Part shown: positions 1-10,578 of the stretch, piece after piece
How the letters are laid out: each line of letters opens with the position of its first letter
How positions within the stretch are numbered: position 1 is the stretch's first letter
Source: Mesodorylaimus sp. YZB2_4
Taxonomy: Eukaryota > Nematoda > Enoplea > Dorylaimida > Dorylaimidae
Assembly (NCBI GenBank): GCA_030248295.1
Contig: JASANH010000695.1
Location: 1-64,000 of the forward strand
Direction: 5' to 3'
Length of the DNA: 64,000 nucleotides
Translations under genes and position numbers: made by a program
Notes under the pieces: generated by a model
Seen by the model: only the letters and a program-made list of their open reading frames with translations
Databases searched by the model: none
What the model was told of the DNA's origin: nothing

Positions 1-688
1 CTCAGCTGGTTTTAGCGTTGATCCGCCTTGCTGGCTAACAACTACGGCTGGGAGGCTGAGGTTCTATTCCGATGGAGGACAGCAGTTTAGTAGCTTGTCG
101 CTTGCTTTCGACACCTGGCTCTGGGCGACACCCCAGCTACTGTCAAATGTCGGACACCAACCCAAGGCGAATAATTGGGAAACTGCCCTCGAACACCACT
201 CAAGAAGGTCCCTGAGCTGAGCCTAAGCCCCTTCTCACCCAGTATGCCCTCGTGTGGAGCTGCTCCCAGTGAAGACACAGGGAACCTGCCGTGAGAGCTG
301 GTCACCTTATCATATCGTGACTGCTGGCCAGCTAATAGGCAAAACCGATTGGAAGTCCCATGGAGAACTGGGCCGGCGCGGCCCAATCTGCAAAACTTTT
401 CAAAGAATATAAGGAAAAGTTTGCTGAGGCTTTCACAAAATAAAAATCTGTTCTATGAATCAAAAAAAGATTTGTCTTCGAAGTAGAAGGTACCTTGTCA
501 AGGTCAAAAAAGCATAAGATAAAACTTTTAAAAAATTGCTTTTGGAAAGGGGGTGGCATGGCTGAAGTGGTCGACCATTTCTGAGGAGGGTTCGCGAGAA
601 GAGGTCGGCATGCGGTGGGAAAGGGGGGGGGGGAGGGGGGTGGTCAAAAAATCTAGATTTTGCGCGGTCGACCTTTATGGATGGCCCC
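1..688 (+). repeat. Dispersed repeat, copy A (left end outside window)
   Basis: Positions 1-560 match, with scattered differences, a second copy at about 6240-6560 plus 7260-7500, and a third in reverse at about 24660-25940. The right end at 661-688 reads GGTCGACCTTTATGG then ATGGCCCC, as in copy B, where the same end also occurs inverted at the left. That suggests a terminal-inverted-repeat DNA element. No open frame of convincing length is present. A mono-G tract (623-633) lies near the right end. The class of element is inferred. Confidence 0.65.
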
Positions 689-2603
689 ATAACCTTATCA
701 TTAGGTGTGTAAAATATGGTCACATAAAGGAGCGTCATAAACTGCATCTCGTTCCTCGATAAGTTCATTTTTGAAGACTCCTAACCAGAAGTTCAGGCTT
801 AATTTCCAGGGGTACCAGGCTCGAACTAACGCTTTTTTGGCTGAACCAGGACCCGAACCAGCCCAGGTGGTGTCTTCAACCAAACCAAGACTGAAGTGCT
901 TAAACCAGGACTAAATAAACCACCATTTTCTTGCCGCTATTCAAGCTAGATTCGGCAAGTTGTCGTCATGTCATACATCCATAGCTAAGCACCATAAAGA
1001 ATATAGTTGACAAGCATTTTTCACCCAGGAGGAAGTCGAACCCTCACCTGTAAGTGCGCACCCAAGAGTGAGGGGCAGCCGCCTGCCGCTAGGCCAAGAC
1101 CCGGCGTAAAGCTCGCTATGTTGTCCGATTGCTGCAAAAACCGAGAGACACTCGTGATAATTAGGACAAAATGGGAGCGAGCGACAGCAATAAAATTTGT
1201 ATGTTTCGATAGTCATAGATGGCGGAGACAGTGCTATTTGTTTCGCTGAATCTTCTTATTTCGGGTTTGTATCCTTTGCAGTTCATCAGAGACCTTTTTA
1301 ACTTTCCAAATACGCTGTTTGTGTGACATTGTTCAAGGCACGCAAATGAAATGCAGGTTGGTTCTAGTTCTGTTCAGCCAGTTCAGGCGAGGTCGATAGA
1401 CAGCTGTAATTCTAGCATTTGATCACTCTCCCTGCCCGGCCCATAGACATAGAAAGGAACCAATTTTCGCGTAGCTACGATTTTTAACACTCGCATGAAT
1501 ACAACCAGACACCGTAAAAACGATCATTTCATCTTTGCACTAGAAACTGGTCACATTTGGCAACCACGCCCATTCGCAACGTTTTCACTGAAGGTGACGT
1601 CAAACTGTTTGCACTTGGTCATTCATATGAAAAGGTATTCATCAAAACAGCCAAACTTAAACCAACACGATCTATATGGAACCCTTTACAGAGAATGGCA
1701 AAGAAAAAGTGTAAAAAAGCTTTCGTGGAATAAAAATCTTTCGAACAAGTTGTAAAATTTTAAATTCGCGCTTATTTTATGCAGTTTAGCACAAATCGAC
1801 TGCATTGTCGCGTGCAAGTGTGCGCGAGCTGACGTTGCCCATTTTTGGGTGTTTCCAGTTCGCAGTTGCTAGTGTGGGCAGGTTTTGTTTGGACTGTTTG
1901 GTTTGGAGAAAGCGCAAGGACATCGGACAAGTGCGAATTCTAGTTTTGACAAAAGGATCTTCTCGTTTTGACGCGTTTGATCAATCCGAAAATCGGACGT
2001 GGTCGTTTATTGACGGACGGTAAGCAAGCTAGGCCTTATGACAGTTTCCTGTCCAAGGTTTAGAAAATATTGTTCTCGCAGATATTTCTGAAAAACTAAA
2101 TCATGAACTTGCATTACAGTATGTTTGCTGCGTAGGCGGGGCGGTTATGTTTTATAATCTATGCATCGCTCGAACTTTCCAGCGCCAACTCGTAACTGTC
2201 TCGACTGGTTGATAGCTCTGGTTGTGATTCACAGTTTGGTGAATGTTCCTGATTTCTAAGCATCTTAGACTAACGAAAGTGCGCTCAGTCGTCGAAGTAG
2301 ATATTAGCACAAGGGGGGGGGGGGTGATCTGCCAACAGCTCTACTGTATTTTGGCGAAGGATGATGTTTCGTTGACTCACCATTTCTGAGCTAAATATTC
2401 GCGTAGGTCGGTTGATTGTGCGGCCGAAGGTTAATATTTCAGGTAAAGTAGACCTATGAAACTGTACAAATAGAAGGCTCTAGTTCTGAGTTCGTTCACG
2501 ACGAGTTAATTAAGCCACTCCTCTACAATAGTTTGGAAAAATATTCAAGTCCTTCATCCGTTTGCACCGAAGTTTTTAGGGACAAAAGGCAACGTCGCTA
2601 AAA
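689..2603. other. Intergenic region upstream of the LAMP pair
   Basis: No gene is supported here. A tRNA-like repeat lies at 1023-1105 on the minus strand and a 12-base mono-G tract at 2313-2324. The open frames at 1495-1755 and 1805-2023 have no recognisable protein character, and the second lacks an ATG start. The end of this region probably holds the promoter and 5' UTR of the first LAMP gene. A TTTTTAG acceptor-like site at 2573-2579 lies 24 bases before that gene's ATG. Confidence 0.5.
1023..1105 (-). repeat. Degenerate tRNA-like sequence, class II shape
   Basis: Read on the minus strand, this 83-base stretch has an A-box-like block (TGGCCTAGCGG), a D-stem GCCT/AGGC, an anticodon-type loop CCCTCAC (CTC, a Glu anticodon), an enlarged variable region containing GGGTGCGCA, and a B-box GGTTCGACTTCC. 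The acceptor stem pairs at only about five of seven positions and the anticodon stem is poor. It is therefore probably a pseudogene or the tRNA-derived head of a SINE. It is clearly related to the better-paired copy at 39897-39980. Confidence 0.4.
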
Positions 2604-5083
2604 ATGAAGTCCGCTTTATTGTCGTTGGCTATAATCGTCATTTCAAGTGAGTGATCATTATTACATTTCAGTTGTGCATGTTTTGTGGGGCCTTGTTCAA
2701 TTTATAACAATATTTCTGGGACATTTGATTTTTACGTTTTAAAATTTCAAAGGTCGAGTTTACACAGGTTGTTTACAAATATGGCGAACTATTTTATGGT
2801 CGCCCTGACCTTGCCGCAATATGTGCACACCAGGTGCCACCGACGTGGCGGCTTGAAGTGAAGGTGGGTTTTTCATTGCAGTGTTTTCTGGATGTCGAAG
2901 TGACGAGGCGGTGGACATTTTGGCGTCGACCGAACTGATCCATGCCAGCAATGACACTGAAAATACGACGACTGCCGCCCCAACAACTACAACAACGGCA
3001 ACGCCTTCGACCGGTTATCACTGGCGATTCAACTACAGCGACGATCATATTTGCATGATGATGGATGTGTCCAGTTTGGAATTGGATATTACGTACGAGA
3101 CAAAAGTAAGTTTTTAGCTTCTTTGAATGTGAAAAAACCAAAACATTTTCTGAACGTACGGTAGAGGAGGCTCTGCGGATGGGCTTTATGTAATTTTTGA
3201 CAAATCGAATCATTCTAAAATGCTGCGTCTTTGCTTTTCAGAACGGCAATTTCAGCACTTTGAAATTCAAAGCAGCACCCTCGACTGTTGTGGCACCCTT
3301 GAGTTCTTGCGGGTACAATTTGAGTGAAAAAGAAACGAATGAAACTTTAGCCTTAAATGTGCCTTTGTCGAATGGTACGACTCCAAAGACATTTGTTGTT
3401 TTGAAATTTTATTTTACTCGTGATCCATCGATTACTGGCGATAAGACTTTGGATAAATCGCAAGTTTATAAAATTTCGGCTGAATATTTGCAAGATCCAA
3501 ATATTTTTATTGACACTGCGAGTAAGGAAATTTTTGATTGGTTCAAAATGATTGTTTTTAAACGTGTTTTTCAGCGCCAGGCCAGACTAGTGCTGAATCG
3601 AATGAGACTTTGAAAGAATTCGTTGTTCTGAAAGATCGATCGTATCAATGCAATTCGGCATCAAGTATCAAGGTCGATGACAAGTTGACCTTGAAGTTTA
3701 CTGGCCTTCGAGCGCAAGCGTTCGTGACAAATGATCGTTTTGCATCGCGTAAGTGAACTGGGTCTGTGGCCGACTGATTCTGGGTTCTGGGGTTGCATAG
3801 GAGCGATCGCGCGGGCTGGGGACAAAACTTTCAGTGGCAGGCGGTATCAGTGATAGTCAGTTACGGACACGCTGATTGGAAATATTCTTGCCCACTTTTT
3901 GGGAAAGCCGTGCTCATTTTTTTATGAAAAAGGGTGGAATGGTGCTTGGTGATAATTCGCACATGTGGTAAAACACAGATCAGTGAATTTGACAAATTCT
4001 TATCGTTAGCCTACCAAGCACTTGGAGTCGCCCCTCTCTCTGCTAATTACGGTAGTGGTTTAAAGTGACCGCTCCATGTCGCACGGCTGGGGCTAGGCGG
4101 AATTTAAAAAATTTGGCTAAATTTGTAGTTGAAAATCCAGGCGCCTAAACATAAACGTTGGTTTAAAAGCTTGAGAAAAGAATGCGCTACAAACACTTTT
4201 TTTGAATTTCGAAATTACACAAACTCAAATTTTGGCGGAAATTTTAAAAAATTCAAAATTTAATCAAGTTTGGTAGTATGGCGTTCCTATGTCGCTCCAG
4301 ATTCTGTATTTCAATGAAACTTAAATCAGAGACTTGACTTGAATTTTGAATTTTTTAAAATTCCCTTAAAAATTTGAGTTTGTGTAATTTCGAAATTTAG
4401 AAAAATGTTTGTAGCGCATTCTTTTCTAAAGCTTTTAAAAATAAGAATGTCTTGTTACCTTTAGTATTCATGGAGAAACCAACGTTTATGTTTAAGCACA
4501 TGGATTTTTAACTACAAATTTAGCCAAATTTTTTAAATTCCGCCTTGCCCCAGCCGTGTTCAGTTTCTCCCTGCAATGATAGCAAACGCAATTTTTTGAT
4601 TCTGTGCATTTGGATTGGTGTGCGCTTCAGGAGACAGAATTCTGTTCCTCTTGCTTGCATGGGGTCTGCCTTCTGTTGGGCAAATGTGAGGCTAGGACTC
4701 CGCCAGTGGGCCTGGGCGGCTAAAAATCTGTCCTTGTGTGCGGGAAAGACCCTGTATCCCCTGGGATCTGGTGAAACAGCGTGCTTAGAAAAAACAGTGT
4801 GTAGCGGACGCCACTTTCGCCAGGGCCTTTGTAAAAAAGAGCTTGAAATACGGTTTTTGCGTCAGGACCTGCCCGTATTTGCTGTGGAACCTGTCTCGCC
4901 TGGCTCGTAAAATGTAAGGCATGGGTTTGTGTTTCAGCCGAACCGTGTCCAGCGGACTCGCAATCGTCTGATTTGGTTCCGATCATAATCGGTGCAGTGC
5001 TGGCGGCCATTGTGCTCATTGTGCTGATTGCATATTTGGTGGGTCGAGCCAGGATGCGACGCACCACGTACGAGTCCATCTGA
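2604..5083 (+). CDS. LAMP-type lysosome-associated membrane glycoprotein (first of a tandem pair)
   Basis: Exons 2604-2646, 2882-3105, 3242-3521, 3575-3748 and 4938-5083 give 288 residues. The order is: signal peptide (hydrophobic start MKSALLSLAIIVI), a Thr/Pro-rich mucin-like stretch at about 30-50, one luminal LAMP domain, one membrane span (LVPIIIGAVLAAIVLIVLI) and a short basic tail ending TTYESI. Four domain cysteines are visible (HIC, SCG, YQC, PCP), the number needed for the two disulfides of a LAMP domain. The tail YESI fits the YxxPhi lysosomal sorting motif bound by AP complexes, here preceded by Thr rather than the usual Gly. Luminal NxS/T sequons (for example NET, NGT) suggest N-glycosylation. 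LAMPs coat the inner face of the lysosome membrane. Unlike vertebrate LAMP1/2 it has one luminal domain, not two. Intron 4 holds a foldback element. Confidence 0.88.
4082..4558. mobile_element. Foldback/MITE-like element in LAMP intron 4
   Basis: The ends are inverted: CACGGCTGGGGC at 4082 and GCCCCAGCCGTG ending at 4558. The arms run about 190-220 bases inward with good similarity; for example AGAATGCGCTACAAACA on the left matches TGTTTGTAGCGCATTCT on the right. The central spacer is short, so the whole unit could form a hairpin. No coding frame is present. No clear target duplication is seen, so the superfamily is undetermined. Confidence 0.75.
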
Positions 5084-5518
5084 ATGCGGGCCGTGTGCTG
5101 TTGTCTTCCGTGTGCAAACTTTGATATCAATTTGAGGGGGCGGGTGTATTTATTCCAGTCGGTCGATCTTGTGTGGAATGTGTTGCGTTTGCTCACGGGT
5201 TTTGGGGAGTGAATTTGGTTCAGTGATGGCGCCCACGTTATTCAAGTCCAATGCAAGTATTTTGGGGGACCATGTAGGTTTGTCGAGTGCCTATGATAAT
5301 CTTTCTTTGAGTGTTGATTAACCTGGTTTTTATATTTTTCATATTTTGCGTTGTGTCCAGTGATCGGTGCGTGGATGAGGTTGTTGGCAGTAAAGTGATT
5401 GGTGGTTGGTCGGGGTGTTGATGGTGGCCTGGTTGTGGACCAGAATACTTGGATGTGCAGGGCTTGATCGTGGATTGAATTCGGGTTTTTTAGTAGACGC
5501 TGCTCGACGGAGGATAGG
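5084..5518. other. Spacer between the two LAMP genes
   Basis: These 435 bases contain no supported gene. They should hold the 3' UTR of the first LAMP gene and the promoter of the second. A TTTTTTAG acceptor-like site ends at 5493, 25 bases before the second ATG. Confidence 0.4.
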
Positions 5519-8500
5519 ATGAAGCTCTTGGTGATCGCTGTAATTGGTTGCCTGATTGGTAAGTAGGCTGATTTGGATGGCCGGGGACGAGCAAGTAGGG
5601 GGTGGGTGGACTGTGGCGTTGCAGGGTTCTGGCAGGGTAAGACTCGTGCTAATGGCAGTGGTGACAAGTGTTGTCGGGGGGGTGTGGCTGGATGTGAATA
5701 GGCGAGGGGGTTGCGTTATAAGTTGTTCAGAGCAGGTCGGAACCTAATGAACGAGTGAAGGGCCTTTTTGAGGGGTGGCTTTCTCTAGGCTTATGATCAG
5801 TTAGGCGCCGAACAGCGGAGGGGGATTCCCTGAGGATAAAGGTGGTCGCGATGTGCATATGTTTGACCCCCTCCTTAGAAAGTCGTTTCTTGTCCCTTCT
5901 TTTGATCTTCTATACTTCTTCAAAAAGGGGGCATTACAGATTGTGCTTGGGGGCCATCTATAAAGGTCGACCGCAGCCTCGGGGGGGAGGGGGTTGACAA
6001 AAAGTGGTCAGCTGCGGTAGGGGGAGGGGAGTAGCGGCCCATGGTCGACCACAGCAAATTTTTAGGCTTTTGATGACAAAAAACACCTCTTATCTTCACC
6101 AGTAGTGCGCGTTCAAACCTTCAAAACTTTTTGTCTTCTCTTCTCCTTGGTCGTTTATTCTCGATAATGCAATTTCGGGTTCATCAGGACTCTTCTCTTA
6201 ACTGGAATGGTATCTGATCCGAAAGGGAAAAGTTCGGAGGCGATGGCCAAGCTGATTTAGGCGTTGATCAGCCTTTCTGGCCCGCAACCCTGACTGGGAG
6301 GCCGAGGTTCTATTCCGACGGAGGACGGCAATTTAGTAGCTGGTCGCTGGCTTTGGACACCTGGCTCCGGGTGACACCACGTTACTGTCAAACGGCGGAC
6401 GCCCACCCAAGGGGCAGAGAATTGGGAAACTGTTTTAAAACTGCAGTCGAGATGGTCCCTAAGCTACAGTAAGTCGAAGCCCCTTCTCACCCAGTATGCC
6501 CTCTTATTGAGGTGCTCCCAGTGAAGACACAGTGAACCTGCCATGAGAGCTGGTCACCTCTAGGGATAGGTCGGCATCACCTTTTTCCAGGATCGAGATC
6601 AGGGCAAGCCCGATCAAGATCAGGATTTTTTGTTCGAGGTCGAACAGTTTGCACGCACGAAGGAGATGAGTCTGTTTTCCGGACTAAAGCACACTTTAGT
6701 CATCCAGGTTTTTTATCAAGTTGAACTTCAGTCATTATAAATATTCTGAAATTAATGAGTACCGTATTTCCTCGAAATTCTCCCCGCGGGAGAAATTTTT
6801 TCAAATGGGGTCCCAGACGGGGGGAATAACAGAGGGGGGAGGATTTCCAGAGGTGGGAGAATAAAGTTCGATCGGGGTCTAGACAGGGGAGAATAACCAG
6901 GGGGGGGGGGGGAGGATTTCGAGGAAATACGGTACATTCGCAGTTTCGATACGCGTCCAGCAAGGTCAGCCTAGGCTATAAGCTGTTTTCTTTGAGAATA
7001 TACACCGACTCCACGTTACCGCATAGGCCGCGTGTACATTCCCAAAGAAAACAGATGGCAAGTAAAATCAGTGTTGCTATCATTATCGATTCGAGCCGAT
7101 GTTGCTGTTGTCTCTTCATCGCTACTGCTTCATCGCAGATATGATGGATCAGATTGTACCATGCTTATGAATATCGTAATTATTAGCAGAATCCCGATGC
7201 CTCAATTTCAGGATCAGGATTGGGATCCCAACCTATCCCTCACAGCCGCGCTTATCATCTCATGACTGCTGACCAGCTAATATGATTGAAAGTCCCGCGC
7301 CGGCTTAACCCGCAAAACTTTTAAAAAATATGGGGGAAAGTTTGTGGAGGCTTTTACAAAATAGAAATCCGCTCCATTAATCAAAAAAAGATTTGTCTTT
7401 AAAGGAGATGGCATTTTGTCGAGTTCAAGGAAGCATAAGACGAAACATTTCACCAAAACTGCGTTTGAAGGGGGGTATGGCTGAAGTGTCCGACCATTTT
7501 TGAGGGGGGTTCGCGAGAAGTGGTCGGCATGCGGTCAAGGGGGTCAAAAAGTCGAGGTTTTGCGCGTTCGACCTTTATGGATGGCCCCTTGTCAGATTTG
7601 GGATTGGTGGATAGCGGCTGATTGACGCACCACTGATAGTGGGTTGAGGGTACATATTGTATCGTTCGTGCAAGTTTTCTATCATCGACCAATCCGATTG
7701 TAGGTCTGTGCAGTGCCGATAGTCCATCACCACCTCAGCCAGCCGTTGGGGAATGGAACTACACGTACGCGCCACATGAACATGATTCGAAGCTGTGTAT
7801 GAAATTGCGAGCTGCCATTCAGCTGGACATCGAGTACAACACGGTGAGTGGGTGGTATGGTCGTGTGTCATGTGCCCCTGCCATTGGCTGAGTTTAGGAT
7901 GACTGGTACCCGAGTACTTGGTGGTTGCAGGAACGATGCATGACTGATATGGCGGATATGGGAGTGCCGGCTGCTGTGTTACGGATGGGCAGTGGTCGAA
8001 GGGGACGAGGATGGGCTGAGTCGTAGTTACATGGACTATCTCATCCAGTTGGGTAGGTAGTCGACCTGGTTGCAACGGGCCTGTAGTTGGCGGGGTGTAA
8101 GTGTTGCGGCGTAGCAAAACATTAAAGTTAAACAAGAAGCTTTGAAGGGACCCTGACCAGTCCCTGCTAGAGGGGTTTGTGAATACGGTCCTGTCGTGTC
8201 CCTTGGATTATGTAGCACAACCATTATGGATCGACCGGCGTGCAAATATTGATTAGTGATATCGTGACTGATGTAACTAATCCACTGATTGATGCTGTTT
8301 TCAGAGTAATGGAACGAGGAAATCGACGACTGTGTCGACTGGCGATGTGAGTGTGGATGGAGCGGGCAGTTATTGCGAGAATGGCACATTGAACGAAACG
8401 TTGGCGCTGAAATTCGGCGCTGATCGCACGCTGTCGCTGTATTTCACCCGAGACCATCAGATTACGAAGGACGACAAGGAGCGTTGGCTGTTGTACAAGG

Positions 8501-9258
8501 TCCAGTTCGATTTCGTGTACGACAATGCCACGTTTCCGGATAGCAAAGGTAAGGGAACCGGTGGAGGGGGTGGGCATCAAATGTGTGGTCACCGGGGGCT
8601 ATCTGAAACTTAGTTTTCAGCTCCAAGTGATGTTTGTGAGACTTCTGGTCTGGGTGGGAGAAGAAAAGTGAAATGTGCGCTTAGGCGGCCCTATGTATGT
8701 CGTGCCACAGCATTGCTGGGCGGGTAAAAGACAATTCCATCAGCAGTAACCGGGTGACTGAAATCCTAAGTGGAAACATACTGGTAGTTGCAAACGGGCT
8801 GGTACCTGTGATGGTGTGTGTGTGTGTGCTTGCAATGGGGACTAAAGGCGCCGCATTCACCAATATTTCAGAGCTTGGCCAGAAGGACTCGCTGAGCAAT
8901 AACAACAACAGCCTAGCTGGTATCTCGACATTGGAGAATCGATCGTTCAGTTGTTCGAAAACGGGTTCAATCGTGGTGACTGACCGGTTCAATATCACCA
9001 TGTCCAGCCTGCGAGTACAAGCGTTCATGACTGGCGACGATTTTTCAGTGTGTAAGTGGGTCCTGGTTTGAAGAGGTTTCATGCGTGAAAACAGCGACTC
9101 TTTGTTTAGCGGACCATTGTGCTGCGGATCAGGAATCGACTGATTTGATTCCTATTATTATCGGGGCGGCATTGGCTGGGCTGGTCATCATCGTGCTGAT
9201 TGCGTATTTGGTTGGACGAGCACGCGCGAATACGCCGCAGTATGACAATATGAAGTGA
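5519..9258 (+). CDS. LAMP-type lysosome-associated membrane glycoprotein (second of a tandem pair)
   Basis: Exons 5519-5558, 7704-7843, 8305-8548, 8872-9051 and 9110-9258 give 250 residues. Every intron phase (1,0,1,1) matches the upstream LAMP gene, so the two are a tandem duplication. The order is signal peptide (MKLLVIAVIGCLIG), a short Pro/Ser-rich region, one LAMP domain with cysteines in KLC, YCE, FSC and HCA, a membrane span (LIPIIIGAALAGLVIIVLI) and a tail ending PQYDNMK. YDNM is a YxxPhi-type sorting signal but has one extra residue after it, whereas in the neighbour the motif is the C-terminus. The mucin-like threonine run of the neighbour is missing. The first intron is about 2.1 kb because it contains dispersed repeat copy B. 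Lysosomal membrane location is inferred from family and tail. Confidence 0.87.
5950..7588 (+). mobile_element. Dispersed repeat, copy B, with terminal inverted repeats
   Basis: The left end reads GGGGCCATCTATAAAGGTCG and the complement of the right end reads GGGGCCATCCATAAAGGTCG, one difference in 20 bases. The interior matches copy A at 6240-6560 and 7260-7590. It differs from A by an inserted stretch, roughly 6565-7260, that includes a small TA-flanked element. It lies wholly within intron 1 of the second LAMP gene. I could not find a convincing target duplication and no transposase frame is present, so it is probably non-autonomous. Confidence 0.65.
6762..6932. mobile_element. 171-bp TA-flanked MITE (Tc1/mariner-like)
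   Basis: The ends are inverted repeats CCGTATTTCCTCGAAAT on both sides. The element is flanked by TA (6760-6761 and 6933-6934), the duplication expected of Tc1/mariner transposons. The interior is G-rich, with a 12-base mono-G tract at 6901-6912, and codes for nothing. It is nested in dispersed repeat copy B, so it inserted later. Confidence 0.8.
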
Positions 9259-9854
9259 TTGTGATGTGGGTGTTGGCATCGTCTGGTGAGCTGTTGCGAG
9301 TTTATGGTCCGATGAATGTTTTGAGATTAGTGATTACTTTGATTCTGATGCCTACTTGGATATTGATTAGCGTGCAGTGTACAGGAAGTGGGGGTCGGGT
9401 GATGACCAGTAGTCTAATGGTTTTCGTATTGCTGTAATCCACGGCTATATCACTTTTGAACATTTTCTTTATTGTCGTATGTTAGAAAACTTCACCTTTG
9501 TGCTGCAGGCTGGCGGTTACTGGGCTTATTTGGGCCGTTGCTTGTGGGAGGAATGTTATGGAGCGTTTCGAAGTAAATACGCAGTGATGTATGTTTTGTG
9601 TGTTGCAGTAATGCAGTGATTAAAAATGATGAGTGCAGATTTGATTTATTAAGAGTGAAAAATCTCTTTTTAACAGTTCCCGCGAAATTGATGATTCAAA
9701 ATTGATGTGCAAGAAAGTTGTAAGAGTTGTCTGCTACTGGGCGGGAAGCAGGTAATTTGCGTGATAAGTAGCGATCACGACCGATCGATTGGTGAAGAAC
9801 GGCTTGCGCGTTGCAATTGAAATACTTTTGGCGGCTATTGTTAAAATCAATATA
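9259..9854. other. Intergenic region between LAMP and COPS9
   Basis: About 600 bases with no supported gene. The frame at 9255-9437 has no protein character and overlaps the LAMP stop codon. It should contain the LAMP 3' UTR and the COPS9 promoter. Confidence 0.4.
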
Positions 9855-10169
9855 ATGTACAAGATGCGTCCGGTGGCGATTGCGGATGATTATTATGGGG
9901 AATCGGAAATGGACGATGTGAGTACATTTACGGTATATTTGTTTTTTAGTTTGTTTAGTTTGCGTGGATTTTTTCTTTCAGGCTAATGCTCAAAATCTGA
10001 TGCTCGATTTGGCTTCGAACGAGCGCACAGTTCATCAAGATTTTTATAATGGTAGGTTTACCTATATCTGATATTTGTGGCTAAACATGGACGTGGTGTA
10101 GTTGTTGTGGACTCATCATTATTTTCAGATTTCGATGATATTTTTGACGATGACGACACGAGCAATTGA
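9855..10169 (+). CDS. COPS9: COP9 signalosome subunit 9 (CSNAP/MYEOV2-like)
   Basis: Exons 9855-9917, 9982-10051 and 10129-10169 give 57 residues, the same length as human COPS9. The second half carries the family signature: an LMDLA-type helix (here LMLDLASNERTVHQDF) followed by an aromatic and acidic tail (YNDFDDIFDDDD). In the human protein this Phe/Asp-rich tail docks COPS9 onto the COP9 signalosome, which removes NEDD8 from cullin-RING ubiquitin ligases. The start was taken at the first ATG giving the family length; upstream in-frame codons contain no ATG. The protein is too short and too split by introns to be found by ORF length. PNPT1 starts 409 bases downstream on the same strand. 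The identification is confident despite the size, because both conserved blocks line up across two intron junctions. Confidence 0.88.
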
Positions 10170-10409
10170 TATTTTGAACGAAGATCGGTAGAAGATACTT
10201 GTACGAATTATCCATGCATCGTTGTATGTCAAAGCATTCGTTTCTCGATTTTTGATTTCGTTAGGCCTACTTGCTGCAGTGTGATTTCGAAACTTGTAGA
10301 AAAGTAAAAGCCTTTATTATTTGATTGACGACTTTTGCGAGAAATAGTTGGCTGTACTAAATTATTAATTTTTTGAGGTGTCATATACCGTGTGGGACAG
10401 GATTTTTTT

Positions 10410-10426
10410 GGGGGGGGGGGGGGGGG
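10410..10426 (+). repeat. 17-base mono-G tract
   Basis: An uninterrupted run of 17 G residues preceded by seven T residues, between COPS9 and PNPT1. Runs of this length can form G-quadruplexes. It is one of seven G tracts of ten or more in the window, all on the + strand. Confidence 0.9.
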
Positions 10427-10578
10427 AGAATTATGAATTTTGAATTGGCGTTTTGATGTGCCATGGAAACAAAAAAAGCTAAATTTTTTGTATGAAGATT
10501 AGACGCTGTTAGTTGTGAATTTTTTAACAAAAAGGTTTTAAAATTTTGCAGCGAATTTTCAAACTTTTCCAGGCAAAT

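Noticed and set aside
1495-2023. Short frames before the LAMP genes as an upstream gene
   Set aside because: No domain, no supporting splice structure, and one lacks an ATG.
5940-7600. Target duplication for dispersed repeat copy B
   Set aside because: TTGTGCTTG on the left and TTGTCAGAT on the right agree at too few positions to be called.
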